DNA of 64,000 nucleotides from Spirometra erinaceieuropaei. Lineage: Eukaryota; Platyhelminthes; Cestoda; Diphyllobothriidea; Diphyllobothriidae. The notes under the pieces are model-generated. The model was given only the letters and a program-made list of their open reading frames with translations. It ran no database searches and had not been told where the DNA came from. This document shows, piece by piece, positions 34,091 through 44,399 of the stretch (positions are counted from its first letter, which is position 1; every line of letters begins with the position of its first letter). Position numbers and translations under genes: made by a program. The stretch spans positions 14,708 through 78,707 of the forward strand of contig CACRXP010000225.1 in the NCBI GenBank assembly GCA_902702965.1, written 5' to 3'.

Positions 34091-35719
34091 AGTCGCAATC
34101 ATCCTAGAGGTAATCAACCCCTTCTGGGCTCAAAGTCGAATGGCCAAACACACATTTCCAATCCTAACGGCCTAGCACGTAATTGGAGTGTTTTAAAGCC
34201 TGCAGTTTGCGCTCTTCGATCATTTTTGACCAATCACGCTTGTACGCTGTTCTAGACCCGCTCGATGGCTGGCTCAAAGAGACCCACCTTAAGACAGTAC
34301 GAATTAGCACCCTTCATTTTTCGCAGTCAGAAGGCGGATTTCGGACTTCAACAACGAAAATTCTACAGTCGAATGGGAGCTCAGGTTTGACATACCTTTC
34401 ACAGTGTGCATGCACGAAGGCTTTGGTGACATGGAAGGAATTTCGATTGAAGATTAAATTGAACCGCTGGTCAAATTAAAGCTGCTCAGTGGATTAGTTA
34501 TCGTTCAGTTGGATTAATTTTTGCATAGTTGTAAGTTCATCATGCACCTAGAAAGTCAGCCTTGAAGAGGTGTTGGAAGTGGAACCTTGAATTGACTGAT
34601 ATTGAACGGAAAAGTGAAAGCAGTGACTTAAAACTGATGATGATACGCGGATTGAGCTCTGTAATCCCGAGCTCAGCAAACGGTTAGAACATCAGTTAAG
34701 GTCCGACTTAATGCTAGGAAATTGGTAGGACTGACTTCTGTGACCGTCCAAACTGGACAGGGGAATGGGTACGCCCCACCCAAGTTATAAAGGTGCACCT
34801 GCGCATAATTCTAGAAAAAGCAAAATATTACCCTGTCCTAACCCTAACAATTACCCTAATATAAAACTAAACCGTTGCCCTAATCTTGACCCTAACCCCA
34901 CCCTAAATCTTGACTCCGCGGTTAACACTAGCACTTACCTTAACTCCAAACTTGAGTTTGACTTACCCTACCGTAAACGTTAAATCCGGCTTTAGACCTA
35001 ACTCTTAACTTAACCCTAACACTAACCCTAGACCTAACTCTAATTTCACTGGAAGTTGGCCCAAAGCCAGCCGTATTACAGGCGCTTCCTGCTCTCTTCT
35101 CCTGTCTGGGGGGGGGGGGTGATATAACTCAGTCCTACCGGAAAATTTAATAAATACAGTTTTTTAAAACTACGAACCGAATATTGTATACGGACTACGA
35201 ATTCCAAATAAAGACAATTTTCCCTGAATTGAGTCAGACCTGCTTCTCCAAATACGCACACCTAACGAAACGATCGTCTTTTATTTCAAAAGTTAAAATT
35301 ATATGAAAACCTAGGACGATACAGCGATGTGTCAGAGAGAAGAAGTTTTGGGGCATCTCACTGGCATACACCGCATCACATCAATTCCTCAATGCCTCGG
35401 GCAAAATTCTAATTGCCGAATGCAATTGGAACTTCGTTCCAGGTCTGGATTACGAATTCCTTCCTGCGTTTTAAGTTGAACAGAAATCACACCAGTTCGT
35501 TCTGAGCAGTTCCACATGTGCATCATTAAATTCCTGTCCGATGGTTTCGCCGGTCATGAGGGGTTCATTTCCCATTGGTCATTCTGAAGACTTTTAAAGT
35601 TGTTTCATTCGTTTGGAGGCGCTTATGCGGGGTCCAGCGTGACCGAGTGTCAGTGAAGATGGCCGATGTCCCTTCCCTCATAACCGCTGATACCCCACCT
35701 CCATTGCCGGTCGCCCTTA

Positions 35720-35757
<38 letters not shown>

Positions 35758-35885
35758 GGCGCCACACTTCTCACCAGTTGTTACGCAGGCGGGACGGTAT
35801 CACCACTCCCCACCTCCCTCATCCAGTCCGAATATTTTACTGGCTTAACTGTATCCCTCTTATTGTATTGGTAACGATCAGGTTG
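34091..35885. other. No gene recognised; telomere-like block and CT tract
   Basis: CCCTAACC-type units lie at about 34825-35045. A (CT)n tract of about 30 bases is at 35724-35754, and a G-run is near 35108-35119. The frame over the CT tract is low complexity. Confidence 0.5.
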
Positions 35886-36059
35886 GACACAAGAATATGG
35901 ACCCCCCTAGTACAGGTGGCCTTGGCCTACATTCCAGGGGGGGGGGGGGGTTAGGGGGTCAGCATTAGAGCGAAAGTTAGGACACGGGAGATAAGTGTCA
36001 CTCCGTCTGGATTTTAACACGGGGCCACCTGTATTACGAGCGGTCCATATTTCCGTGTC
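35886..36059. mobile_element. MITE-B copy 2
   Basis: GACACAAGAATATGGACC at the left pairs with GGTCCATATTTCCGTGTC at the right, extending inward with ACAGGTGGCC against GGCCACCTGT. A G-run and a TTAGGG-like word lie inside. About 174 bases, non-coding. Confidence 0.65.
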
Positions 36060-36439
36060 GGATCAAGTGCCATTTATATCCAGAACATTCTTCCACCAAT
36101 AATATAACATTTATTTCCTTCTAAGCCTGTTTCTATCCTGTTCGCCTGTACGAGCGCGATGGGTTATTTAACAGCCCCGTTTAGTCTATTCTTCGTCGTG
36201 AAATATCCCCAGTGTCCGACATAGCCTCATGTTTGCGTCATCCTCAACGTTTTCAGTCGCTACAGAATTTTACAATTCATGCTTGCTGAGGACCTATGGT
36301 AGCATCTTACCTCACAAAACTATCCAGTCGTGTTTTTTATGGTGTCGGGTGTTCGCTCAGTGTCTTCAGGTAATCTTCACAACAAATATTTCGGCGCAGT
36401 GTCAGAAGTTTACGTTCGCGAGCTGACTATAACGACGCT
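36060..36439. other. No gene recognised
   Basis: No motif was recognised. Confidence 0.45.
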
Positions 36440-37010
36440 ATACTTTCCGGAACCTCTTACTTACTTTTACTTGATACGGCTGCGATCATGCCTGATCTAG
36501 CCGGCCTCGATGATGTCCCGAACTGTGCCTCTCCACGCGTGACGATCCGCGGCAGCAGATCTGGGCAGCTCAACCCATTCCCTTTGCCACTGACGGAGAC
36601 CGAATACCGAAGGTCCACGAATCACCTCCATGTCTTGACGAACTGTGTCGAGCCAGCTTTTGAACTGACCCCCTCTTCGACGCCTCCAAGGGGGCAACGG
36701 TGCCGGATCGAGGGCAGTAACACTGAGCTCCTGAGGCGGACGACGAAGAACATGCCCGAGCCACCTCAGTCGTCTTTCTTGGATGGCCTGAGCTAGCCTT
36801 GCGATGTTGTCGCAGCGAGTGCGGACTGTCTCATTTGAGACGAAGTCGGTGAACTTCACTCGAAGGATGGTCCTCAAGCAGTGGTGGTCAAATACCTCCA
36901 GTTTTCGCTAGTTCTCCACGCGCAAAGCCCAGCATTCACAACCGTAGAGAAGGACAGACCGGACAGATGAACGGTACACGCGAATCTTAGTGGCGATGGA
37001 GAGTTCACGT
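36440..37010 (-). pseudogene. Non-LTR retrotransposon C-terminal fragment
   Basis: Minus-strand frame from 36877 to 36497, with degraded upstream codons to about 37010 (VLLYGCECWALRVEN, a stop, then KLEVFDHH). Landmarks are TILRVKFTDFVSNETVRTRC, ERRLRWLGHVLRRPPQE and the end WRGTVRDIIEAG. This is the C-terminal region after the RT in the same endonuclease-RT family as 8331-9650. The frame is open for 126 codons and reaches the natural end, with only the upstream part lost. It is a 5'-truncated copy, the usual result of incomplete target-primed reverse transcription. Confidence 0.85.
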
Positions 37011-37766
37011 CGGATCCATTGGCATTTCCGAAGGCTTGCGAAAACCCAGTGGGAACCTCTCACCACCTTGAGCCTTGAGAAAGGTAACTTTCATTGTGGA
37101 CCCTCAACGGCCTGTTCTTCAACGTCTCATTCGTCCTGGTAGGAATTTATAGAAGGCGTGCATTCGAAAGAGGACGCTATATACTAGCGAACCTGTACAC
37201 ATAGTTATATCATGAAGTCAGTGTCGATTTACCGTGACAAGTTTAGGTCCCCCATTTCACTCCTCCTCGGTTGTTATGTTTGTTCCATTGCTATCTTCAC
37301 TTTCGCTTAGTTCCCCTCCCCCTTTTCATTCCCACACATTTCTATGAATTCTGCAATATGTTCTGTGAGTTTGATTTCCCTAGCTCCGAAAGGCTCTGAG
37401 AATTAAAATCTCACGACATGCCACCATGTCCTTGTTCATGTCTACTGACTGAAGTGATTGCAATTTCAAGGACTATTCTTCACTCACGACTCGAATCGGT
37501 GGCAGAAGAGTCGTCACGCAATTCGGTGATACGAGTTGACACCTACCATGCCCTTGCGTCGACCGTCTGAATGCTTTAATCTGGAGCACGTCCTGTCGGT
37601 CCAGATCACTCGACCCTACCGTACAGCACGTCATAGGCAACCTCGCACCTACCACTTAAATCCCGCTTTTCTATGAACGAAGCCCAGAAGAGGTACGCGT
37701 CTTAAGTGTCAGCCGCTGAAACCGAGGCCACATTCAACCGAAGAGATTCTGAAAACCAACATAAGG
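37011..37766. other. No gene recognised
   Basis: No motif was recognised on either strand. Confidence 0.45.
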
Positions 37767-38670
37767 TACAGTAGATGTGCTAACTCGTGAAAGGTTAATC
37801 GAAATTCTGAAATGCCTTTTCGACTTGAAAAAATTACTTAAGTAGGGTTGTGATACTAATCTCCATGCAATATAGCCCCGTGATAATTCACTTACTAAAG
37901 GACGCCAGCTTTTGAATGAACTTCTTCTCAGCCGTCTGCAAAACCACACTCCGTAAAAGTGCGTAAAATATTCATTATTTTACTTAATTACTATAAAATA
38001 ACGTCTTATTCAACATAAATACTTTAAAGAAGGGTATAATTTGGTTTTTTAAAAGTTTTTAATTATGAAATTTTTAAGACCGCGAAGTGCCCATCCATAA
38101 AACCTCTTGCCTCTGCATTCCTTAATGTGTCTTGTAGAGTTTACAAAATGGCTCAAATCCACTGCTAAATTTTACGAACCCCATATGGTGTCTTCTTAAT
38201 ACGGTATTGAAATGCAGGATTTCCCGTTCACGGAAGATATGCAGCCTGTGGTTTGAAAACTCCGAATGAGAGTGTAATGGGAGGTCGGGAATTGGAAAAG
38301 TTTTCTAAAACCGAATTATCCCCTTCTATCAGGCATGCAATTTAAAGAAGACGTAATTTTCTACCAAATAAATCAAAGACTGAATATTTATATGCATGTT
38401 TTCTATTAGAGATATTTGAATTTATAAGGGCATCTAAAGTCGATGAGAAAAGTCCATGTTACGTGGGTAGTCATTTTTTTACAGAGTGTGGTTTTCGCGG
38501 GCGGCTGGGATGAGGTTTATTGAAAAGCTGGCATCCTGAAGTAACTGAATTATCTTGGCATTACGTCGCATGGCGATTAATCTCACAACCCTACCTAAGT
38601 AATCTTTTCGAGTCGAAAGGGTATTTCAGAATTTTGATTAGCATTTCATGAGTTGGCACATTTTCTGTAT
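37767..38670. mobile_element. Fold-back element copy 5
   Basis: The left end GTAGATGTGCTAACTCGTGA and right end CATGAGTTGGCACATTTTCT pair. Internal landmarks CTTAAGTAGGGTTGTGA and CACAACCCTACCTAAG also pair. No coding frame. Confidence 0.75.
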
Positions 38671-38754
38671 GCACGCAGTGTTAGAGTTAACAGGAATGAG
38701 CTAGCCCTCGTGGCTCCCAACAACCCTCTTTTCGACTCTCGGCACCCTCAAAAC

Positions 38755-39110
38755 AACTGCCATCCTGCTACCGTTGTGGTCAGCATCATAATCGGTGGTC
38801 AGACTGTGGACACCAGAAGACGGTATGCCAGTTTTGCAAGAAAATCGGCCACATCGAACGAGTGTGTTTCTCCAAAAGACGATCGAACACCGTCACGCTT
38901 CCGGTTGATCCTCATCCCGTGAAGTTTGAAATTGACACTGGCTCAGCTGTTACTCTCATCAATGAGGCCTCTCTTCAGAAATTACCCTCCCTACATCCGG
39001 CTAGCTCAACATTCCGTAGTTACACTGAACAGAACGTAGAGGTTCATGGCGTCTTTACAGCCGAAGTCGAGCATGATGGAGAACTTCATTACTTGTGCTG
39101 TCTATCGTAC
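38755..39110 (+). pseudogene. Gypsy-type LTR element fragment: zinc knuckles plus aspartic protease
   Basis: In the frame starting near 38770, a CYRCGQHHNRWSDC knuckle-like block is followed by a classical CQFCKKIGHIERVC (CX2CX4HX4C) knuckle. About 20 residues later KFEIDTGSAVTLIN carries the DTG catalytic triad of a retropepsin. The order nucleocapsid then protease is that of Ty3/Gypsy Gag-Pol. The rest of Pol and both LTRs are missing. Similarity ends by about 39110, shortly before a non-LTR fragment in opposite orientation. One frame is open across both domains. Confidence 0.8.
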
Positions 39111-39179
39111 TCAGTACACGTCCTATTTCCAATTAACCTTCTGTTTTGCATACATAACAAGCACGATACTGCGTACCTT

Positions 39180-39625
39180 TCGGTTTGATTTACTACGCGC
39201 AATACACAGTCGTCGGGGCAGGCGAGGTGGCGTATCTTGGCGTTGGAGAGTTCCATAACGGCACTCAGGTGACGGGTTTTTAATAGGTTCCCGTCGGTCA
39301 GGTGGTGAATGTCGATGCCTAGTCGATCTGTCGGCAGGTGTCCATCGGTCTGGGTTGGGACAGCGTCCTGAATCATTCCATTTGCCACCACGAAGACCTG
39401 AAGTGTTGATTCAGTGTGCGTGACACGTCCCAAAACACCATCGACGGGCTGCATGATCACCAGCGCAGGACGGCCACGTTCCCTCAATACTTTCACGAAA
39501 TCATTTCGGTTCACGGTGTCGAAGACTTTCGTGTGGCCCACGAGAGTGGTCCAGAGGCTAATCCGGAATCCAAATGCGACCCTTGGCAGGAGGTGCCTGT
39601 TGTAGGTGAAGGCTGAGACAGCTGA
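39180..39625 (-). pseudogene. Non-LTR retrotransposon RT fragment, degraded
   Basis: Minus-strand frame with KVFDTVNRNDFVKVLRERG (the block around the first catalytic Asp), GRVTHTESTLQVFVVANGMI, then LGIDIHHLTDGNLLKTR and HLACPDDCVL. In the intact family the last block is FADD; here it is CPDD and the catalytic pair is displaced. Same endonuclease-RT family as 8331-9650. No 5' or 3' domains are attached. Confidence 0.75.
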
Positions 39626-39993
39626 GGAGAACTGGATTGAAAGCTTTGTCAGCTTTGTACTGTAGAGGCAATTTCCTCAGTGATCGTCATAGATTTACCA
39701 GTTTCCTTCATAAGTGAAGAAGATTCGAGCACCGGAACACTTTGTTTATTGTCCCGAGCTTTCAGACTCGTATAGCTGAGCAGCTGAAAATCGAAATAAT
39801 GCATGCAGTGGTGCAGTTAACGGGGATGATTTGGCCGTCGCGGCTGTTAACAACGTCCCATATTCGATGTGGTGCGCTTGATTCTGAGTCATTTCTTGTT
39901 TCGAGTTGAGTCATTAATGGTTGTCGCGACTCTCAGCCCGAAGTGCTGTTGAATGCAGGACGGGGGTTGAAGAACATAAATAAAAATTTGCAA
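39626..39993. other. No gene recognised
   Basis: No motif was recognised. Confidence 0.45.
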
Positions 39994-40830
39994 AATCTGT
40001 ACTGGGCAAAAAATGACCACGACTTAGGTCGTATGTATTTTTTATCGATTTTCGATGCCCCTATAAATTCAAATGTATTCTATTGGTAACATGCCCAAAA
40101 ATATTCTTTCTTGTGCACATTTCGCATCAAGACACGTATTCTTTGAATTTTAGGCGCGAAAAATGTGTCGTTTGATTTTAAAATGTCGTTAATTATGGGA
40201 AATTTTGAGACTGCGCAATGCCCTCTCAAACAGTATCGTATCGGCCGGTTTATCGAAACTCCATATAAAACATACAACGTGGTTCATTGCACAATTGTAT
40301 CCATTGCAACTTATTGGGAGCTGTATATGATATCCTATCAATGGAACTGAGGAATGTGGGATTTTTCCTACTAGGAAAGCGTGCAGTTTGCAGAATCTTA
40401 ATCCTAAACGCAAATGCAACGGTAGGTCAGGCTCAAAATTATTTGTGCATTAAAAAAAACATTTAAAACCAAAAAATACGTTTTTTTTCGAGTATAAAAT
40501 TTAGAGAAGACATGTCTTACTACGAAACTAATGCAAGAAAAGATATTTTTGCGCATGTTTTCTACAAAACATATTTGAATTTATAAGGGCATCAAAAATG
40601 AATAAGACGTGTCTACCACTTAAGTAGTCATTTTTACCGAATGCAGATTCTGCTGGCGACCTTAAAGAAATGCATCCACAAGCCGGCATCCTAGCGTGTC
40701 TGAAATATCATTGGATTATGCAGTATAATAATTAATATTACAACCCTACTTACGGAAATCCTCCTTAATCGAAGGCGCATTTCAGAATTTCGGTTAACAT
40801 TTCATGAAATCGGTCGTTGACTCTAGGATT
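39994..40830. mobile_element. Fold-back element copy 6, left end truncated
   Basis: The right arm is complete (ends CATTTCATGAAATCGGTC). The left arm starts inside the family consensus at GGGCAAAAAATGACCACG, so about 180 bases of its outer end are missing. Confidence 0.65.
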
Positions 40831-41164
40831 GCCGCTTCGATCTTGAGCTCAGAAATGCCCAGTTACCCGTTTTGAGAGTTTTTTCCGACGGATGTTTTGT
40901 CCGAGATAGCAGCTGATTCTTAAATCGCGCTTTTTTCAACCGTAAATTGTGTGACTCAGCATACTGACAGCTTAGGTACTAATAAAAGGGGCAGACACGC
41001 GTTTCGCTGACATTCTGCTGCTGCATGGCAGGTGGACGGTAAATCAGGCGACATGTGCATACTACTGGTTGCCTGCGAGTAGATTATGAATATTACGCGG
41101 TTGTCCCGCTGAAGTTGATGGGTTTCGGCTCAAGTATTCGTTCCGCAAATATTCCTATGTTACA
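40831..41164. other. No gene recognised; scrap of the 7.4-8.1 kb repeat
   Basis: CAGACACGCGTTTCGCTGAC near 40991 resembles the repeat cluster at 7425-8165. Confidence 0.45.
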
Positions 41165-41181
41165 CTTGAATAGTCAAGTTG

Positions 41182-41222
41182 GAAAACACGTGTTTCCGGT
41201 ACTTCTTCGTCAGGCCAATACA
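41182..41222 (-). ncRNA. Hammerhead-ribozyme-like motif, class 1
   Basis: Minus strand: TTGGC, CTGACGA (41207-41213), a weak stem II, GGAAA, ACACGTGTT, then CCAA closing stem I. It lies about 210 bases after the PLE-4 endonuclease stop. Part of the same sequence (ACCAATACAGTTAC) is repeated at about 41242-41255, suggesting a partial tandem end. Confidence 0.55.
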
Positions 41223-41923
41223 GTTACACGAAGGAGTGAAAATGCAGACCAATACAGTTACCTGAAGAAATGAAGATGTACAAAATTAACAGGGTTTATA
41301 GGTGTCTCAAGGGCTAGTAAGTCATTAACACTCATCTTCCCCACACCGCCCGTATGACGAGATCGGCGGGTTTTGGGCCTTAGAGCTAGGGGAGGGGGGA
41401 AGGGGGCAAGAGAGCCTTTGAGTGCTTTTCTTAGATTGAGTACACGCAGTACCCATCACTGTAATTAGGGATTTGGGGCGACATTTCGTCATCACTTGAG
41501 GTTGGCGTTGGTCGCGGCAGAAAGAGCGCTTGTGTCAGGGTTTTCTGACAGCATAACACTGGATTCGCTAGCCGTATAGCCACTACCTCGGCCGTTGCTA
41601 GTATCCGTTGGCCTAGGCCTTTAGAGAAGCTTGTTGGTGTCCGGTAGACAACCTGAAATGCTTCCTTGGTATCGACCCGGTGATTCGTATCAATTAAATG
41701 TGTGATAATGGAACTCGAAATCAATCGGGTCTCGCCTCTGTCTAGCCAGACGGGCATATTTTCATGCACCCTCTTTACCAGGTGTCTCGTTGTACGGCCG
41801 ATGTATCCCGCTCCACAGGAGCAAGTGAATGAGTAGATGAACGTTGATGTGGCCTCCAACGGTAGTCTGTCTTTGCCTTCCAAACGTAGGAGGGGAGAGT
41901 TTGTGAATATACGCGTAAATCCG

Positions 41924-42367
41924 CCGCGGGAAATGCTCTCGTGACAGCTGTAGTTAAGCGCCGTCTGACCAATTCGCTCACTGCGTCCCCGGCAAAAGGC
42001 AGTCTTATGAATGCATCTTTTTTTTCCGCAGTCGCAACAGTGGGCTTTGAAGTGCGTTCCCCAATATTTCGGTGGATAAGTCTATCTGGGTGTCCGTTCT
42101 CGCGAAGTACGTTCCGCAGCCGTTAGAGCTCTGATTCAATAGCTTCAGGTGAGCAGATGCGCCTCACTCTAGCTGCCAATCCCCGGACTGGATTTCGTTT
42201 GATGTTAAGGAGAACAAAACGTATTGTCCCGTTCAGGTTTTCTTCCGGAACACCCTGCGCTGGATAGACGAGGTGTGCGCTTTGCTGAACTTTTGGACAA
42301 ATTCGTCGATATCGGTGGTACGAGAAGAAGAAACGATCGCTGGAACGAGGGCTTTATTCGCCTGACG
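41924..42367 (-). repeat. Near-identical inverted repeat, left arm
   Basis: 444 bases matching 42740-43182 in reverse complement. By eye the only difference is one base in a T/A run (8 versus 7). The arm consists of PLE-4 RT sequence plus a short piece from the end of a class-2 hammerhead region. Confidence 0.9.
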
Positions 42368-42379
42368 CACTCTCTTTGT

Positions 42380-42703
42380 GATGTTATTCGTGATACGAAC
42401 TACCCTACAGGCGTGCCAGTAAAAACGCTAAAAGAACTACTGACGCGTTGCACAAAAAATGTCCAGTTTCTGTGCAATGGTCAACTATACAGACAGATAG
42501 ATGGCGTGGCAATGGGCTCACCTCTGGGACCGCTCCTTGCAAATGTTTTTATGGGCAACGTCGAGAAGACAAGACTGCAAGATGCCATTAATGAGCTCGT
42601 CTTCTACGATCGGGACGTGGACGATATCTTCTGTCTGGCGGATGGTACCACCGATTGCCGATAAAAGCGAAGATGCGAATTCCTGGAACAAGTAGTTCTG
42701 CCA
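42380..42703 (+). pseudogene. PLE RT palm fragment between the inverted arms
   Basis: Plus-strand frame: VIRDTNYPTGVPVKTLKELL, TRCTKNVQFLCNGQLYRQI, DGVAMGSPLGPLLANVFMG and DRDVDDIFCLADG. These are the RT segment before the catalytic site, the GSPLGP block and a catalytic site reading DVDD instead of YVDD. A stop at 42662 ends it. Upstream residues of the open frame come from the reverse side of the inverted arm and are not coding. Confidence 0.85.
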
Positions 42704-42750
42704 CTGTATCTGATGATGGGTTCAAGTGAGAATCCGAAACGTCAGGCGAA
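42704..42750 (+). ncRNA. Hammerhead-ribozyme-like motif, class 2
   Basis: CTGATGA (42710-42716), extra T, GGGTTC, loop AAGTGA, GAATCC (six pairs with one GT wobble), GAAACGTC, AGGCG. The following AATAAAGCCCTCGTTCCAGC matches the flank of the 26385 motif. Stem I is poorly paired, so cleavage in cis is unlikely. Confidence 0.55.
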
Positions 42751-43182
42751 TAAAGCCCTCGTTCCAGCGATCGTTTCTTCTTCTCGTACCACCGATATCG
42801 ACGAATTTGTCCAAAAGTTCAGCAAAGCGCACACCTCGTCTATCCAGCGCAGGGTGTTCCGGAAGAAAACCTGAACGGGACAATACGTTTTGTTCTCCTT
42901 AACATCAAACGAAATCCAGTCCGGGGATTGGCAGCTAGAGTGAGGCGCATCTGCTCACCTGAAGCTATTGAATCAGAGCTCTAACGGCTGCGGAACGTAC
43001 TTCGCGAGAACGGACACCCAGATAGACTTATCCACCGAAATATTGGGGAACGCACTTCAAAGCCCACTGTTGCGACTGCGGAAAAAAAGATGCATTCATA
43101 AGACTGCCTTTTGCCGGGGACGCAGTGAGCGAATTGGTCAGACGGCGCTTAACTACAGCTGTCACGAGAGCATTTCCCGCGG
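42740..43182 (+). repeat. Near-identical inverted repeat, right arm (PLE-4 RT C-terminus)
   Basis: Partner of 41924-42367. In the plus direction it encodes PLE-4 RT sequence with a stop near 42875 and another in SEL-stop-RLRNVLRENG, followed by DRLIHRNIGERTSKPTVA. Because the partner is the reverse complement, the two PLE-4 pieces lie head to head with their 3' ends pointing outward. Confidence 0.9.
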
Positions 43183-43425
43183 CCACAGTTTGTGCACGCG
43201 AACGGAAGGCGTAAGCATTGGCGATGTGGTTGAAATAGAGATGCACGCGGTGTAAGCACAGTACATTTTTGTGTATTCCTTGTTCTTCTCTCCTGTGCTG
43301 GAGACGAATGTAGTTGGAAGCAGCTGCTCTGGGGATTTACACTTTTATTACATTTAATTATCGGCTTTTGTTTAAAGGATATTTGATCCCAGCTGAGTTT
43401 GTAGTAGCAGCGCGGCGATGGGTAC
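43183..43425 (+). repeat. Dispersed repeat C, copy 2, in place of the PLE endonuclease
   Basis: Begins CCACAGTTTGTGCACGCG at the end of the inverted arm and ends where PLE-4 3' sequence resumes (TGCGTGTACTCAATCT). The endonuclease domain expected here is absent, about 540 bases in the intact copy. Confidence 0.7.
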
Positions 43426-43665
43426 TGCGTGTACTCAATCTAAGGAAATCACTCAAAGGCTCTCTTGTCCCCTTCCCCCCTCCCCTAGCTCTAAGGCCCA
43501 AAACCCGCCGATCTCGTCATACGGGCGGCGTGGGGAAGATGAGTGTTAATGACTTAATAGCCCTTGAGACACCTATAAACACTGTTACTTTTGTGCATTT
43601 TCATTCGTTCATGTAACTGTGTTGGCCTGACGAAGAATTACCGAAAACAGGTGTTAGCCAGCTTG
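43426..43665 (+). pseudogene. PLE-4 3' untranslated end
   Basis: Matches the tail following the endonuclease in the 29629-30240 copy: ACCCGCCGATCTCGTCAT, GATGAGTGTTAATGACTTAA, CACCTATAAACACTGTTA, then ATGTAACTGTGTTGGC. No coding domain. Confidence 0.75.
43621..43663 (+). ncRNA. Hammerhead-ribozyme-like motif, class 1, best paired copy
   Basis: GTTGGC, CTGACGA (43627-43633), AGAATTACC, GAA, AACAGGTGTT, A, GCCAGC. Stem I has six pairs (one GT wobble). Stem III is three pairs with a four-base loop. Stem II is only one or two pairs, weaker than in canonical hammerheads. Confidence 0.6.
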
Positions 43666-43680
43666 ACTTTTCAAGTATTC

Positions 43681-44399
43681 CTATCAACCCTCGGACTAGG
43701 CCCATAGAGCTCCGTTCGACTGATTTACACCAATTCGAGAAATGTGAAGGGCTCACCCCATCAGTGGAATTATGTGGCTGATTTTTCGGAGGGCTTGACC
43801 GGTTCTCCGTTGTCAAAGCGTTTTGTGAAAAGCGTCATATCGACTAATTCACTCAAGAGGGGAGCACAGGTGTAATCAACCTCAGTGAAGGTGACGCACA
43901 AAACGGAGGGGCCACCAACATTCACAAACACAGCCAGAGGGTCGAGGCAACGAAAGATGAAAAACATCGATCGCTCCAAGGCCAAGTAGTTCGGCCGCTT
44001 ATTTAAAATTCTGGTCGATTTTTGAACAAAACCCTTTGATAATGGAGAGTTGGTCAGGCTCCCCGAAACGTCAGCCGCACACTTCCTCTGATCCGGTGAG
44101 CCATCCACATTTCTTGGACTATCGGCTCCGATCTCTTGCGTTCGCTAACCTGATTTTCTCCAAATTAGCGCATTCATGTCTGAAGAGAGTAAAAAGTCGA
44201 AAGCAAAGATTATAATGCACTAATGACATAGCCTGCTTGACTTTTTGAAGGATAAGTGACAAGTAGCAAATAAAATCTTGGCACGACAAAACAGACGATT
44301 TATTAGGCAGGACATTTGACAATGTATGGAAACACTATATGTTGTCCAGTCCAAGAGTTATACAGAAACTCCCTGGTCTTAAGGACAGGGTAGCAGCCT
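43681..44399. other. No gene confirmed; possible decayed PLE end
   Basis: Around 44050 the sequence CCGAAACGTCAGCC resembles a class-2 hammerhead 3' half, and a plus-strand stretch near 43790 reads FSEGLTGSPLSK. Too degraded to assign. Confidence 0.35.

Larger units (their letters stand above)
41165..42367 (-). pseudogene. Penelope-like element PLE-4: RT end, GIY-YIG endonuclease and 3' end
   Basis: On the minus strand the RT C-terminal region starts in the inverted arm (42367 to 41924) with RNVLRENGHPDR and SKPTVATAEKK. It continues with AVSELVRRRLTTAVTRAFPA. After a frame change, the endonuclease at 41883-41431 has FTCSCGAGYIGRTTRHLVK, NMPVWLDRGETR, HLIDTNHRVDTKEAFQV and LATAEVVAIRLANPVLC. 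The 3' untranslated part runs to a hammerhead-like motif at 41182-41222. The RT palm with YVDD is missing on this strand; a separate RT piece of this family lies at 42380-42703 in the opposite direction. Confidence 0.9.

Noticed and set aside
33529..34092. Frames running through the N gap
   Set aside because: They depend on unknown bases.
35565..35874. Frames across the CT tract
   Set aside because: Low-complexity Ser-Leu or Arg-Glu repeats from a dinucleotide tract.
42224..42377. N-terminal part of the 146-codon frame as PLE protein
   Set aside because: It is the reverse side of the inverted arm; real RT homology starts near 42380.
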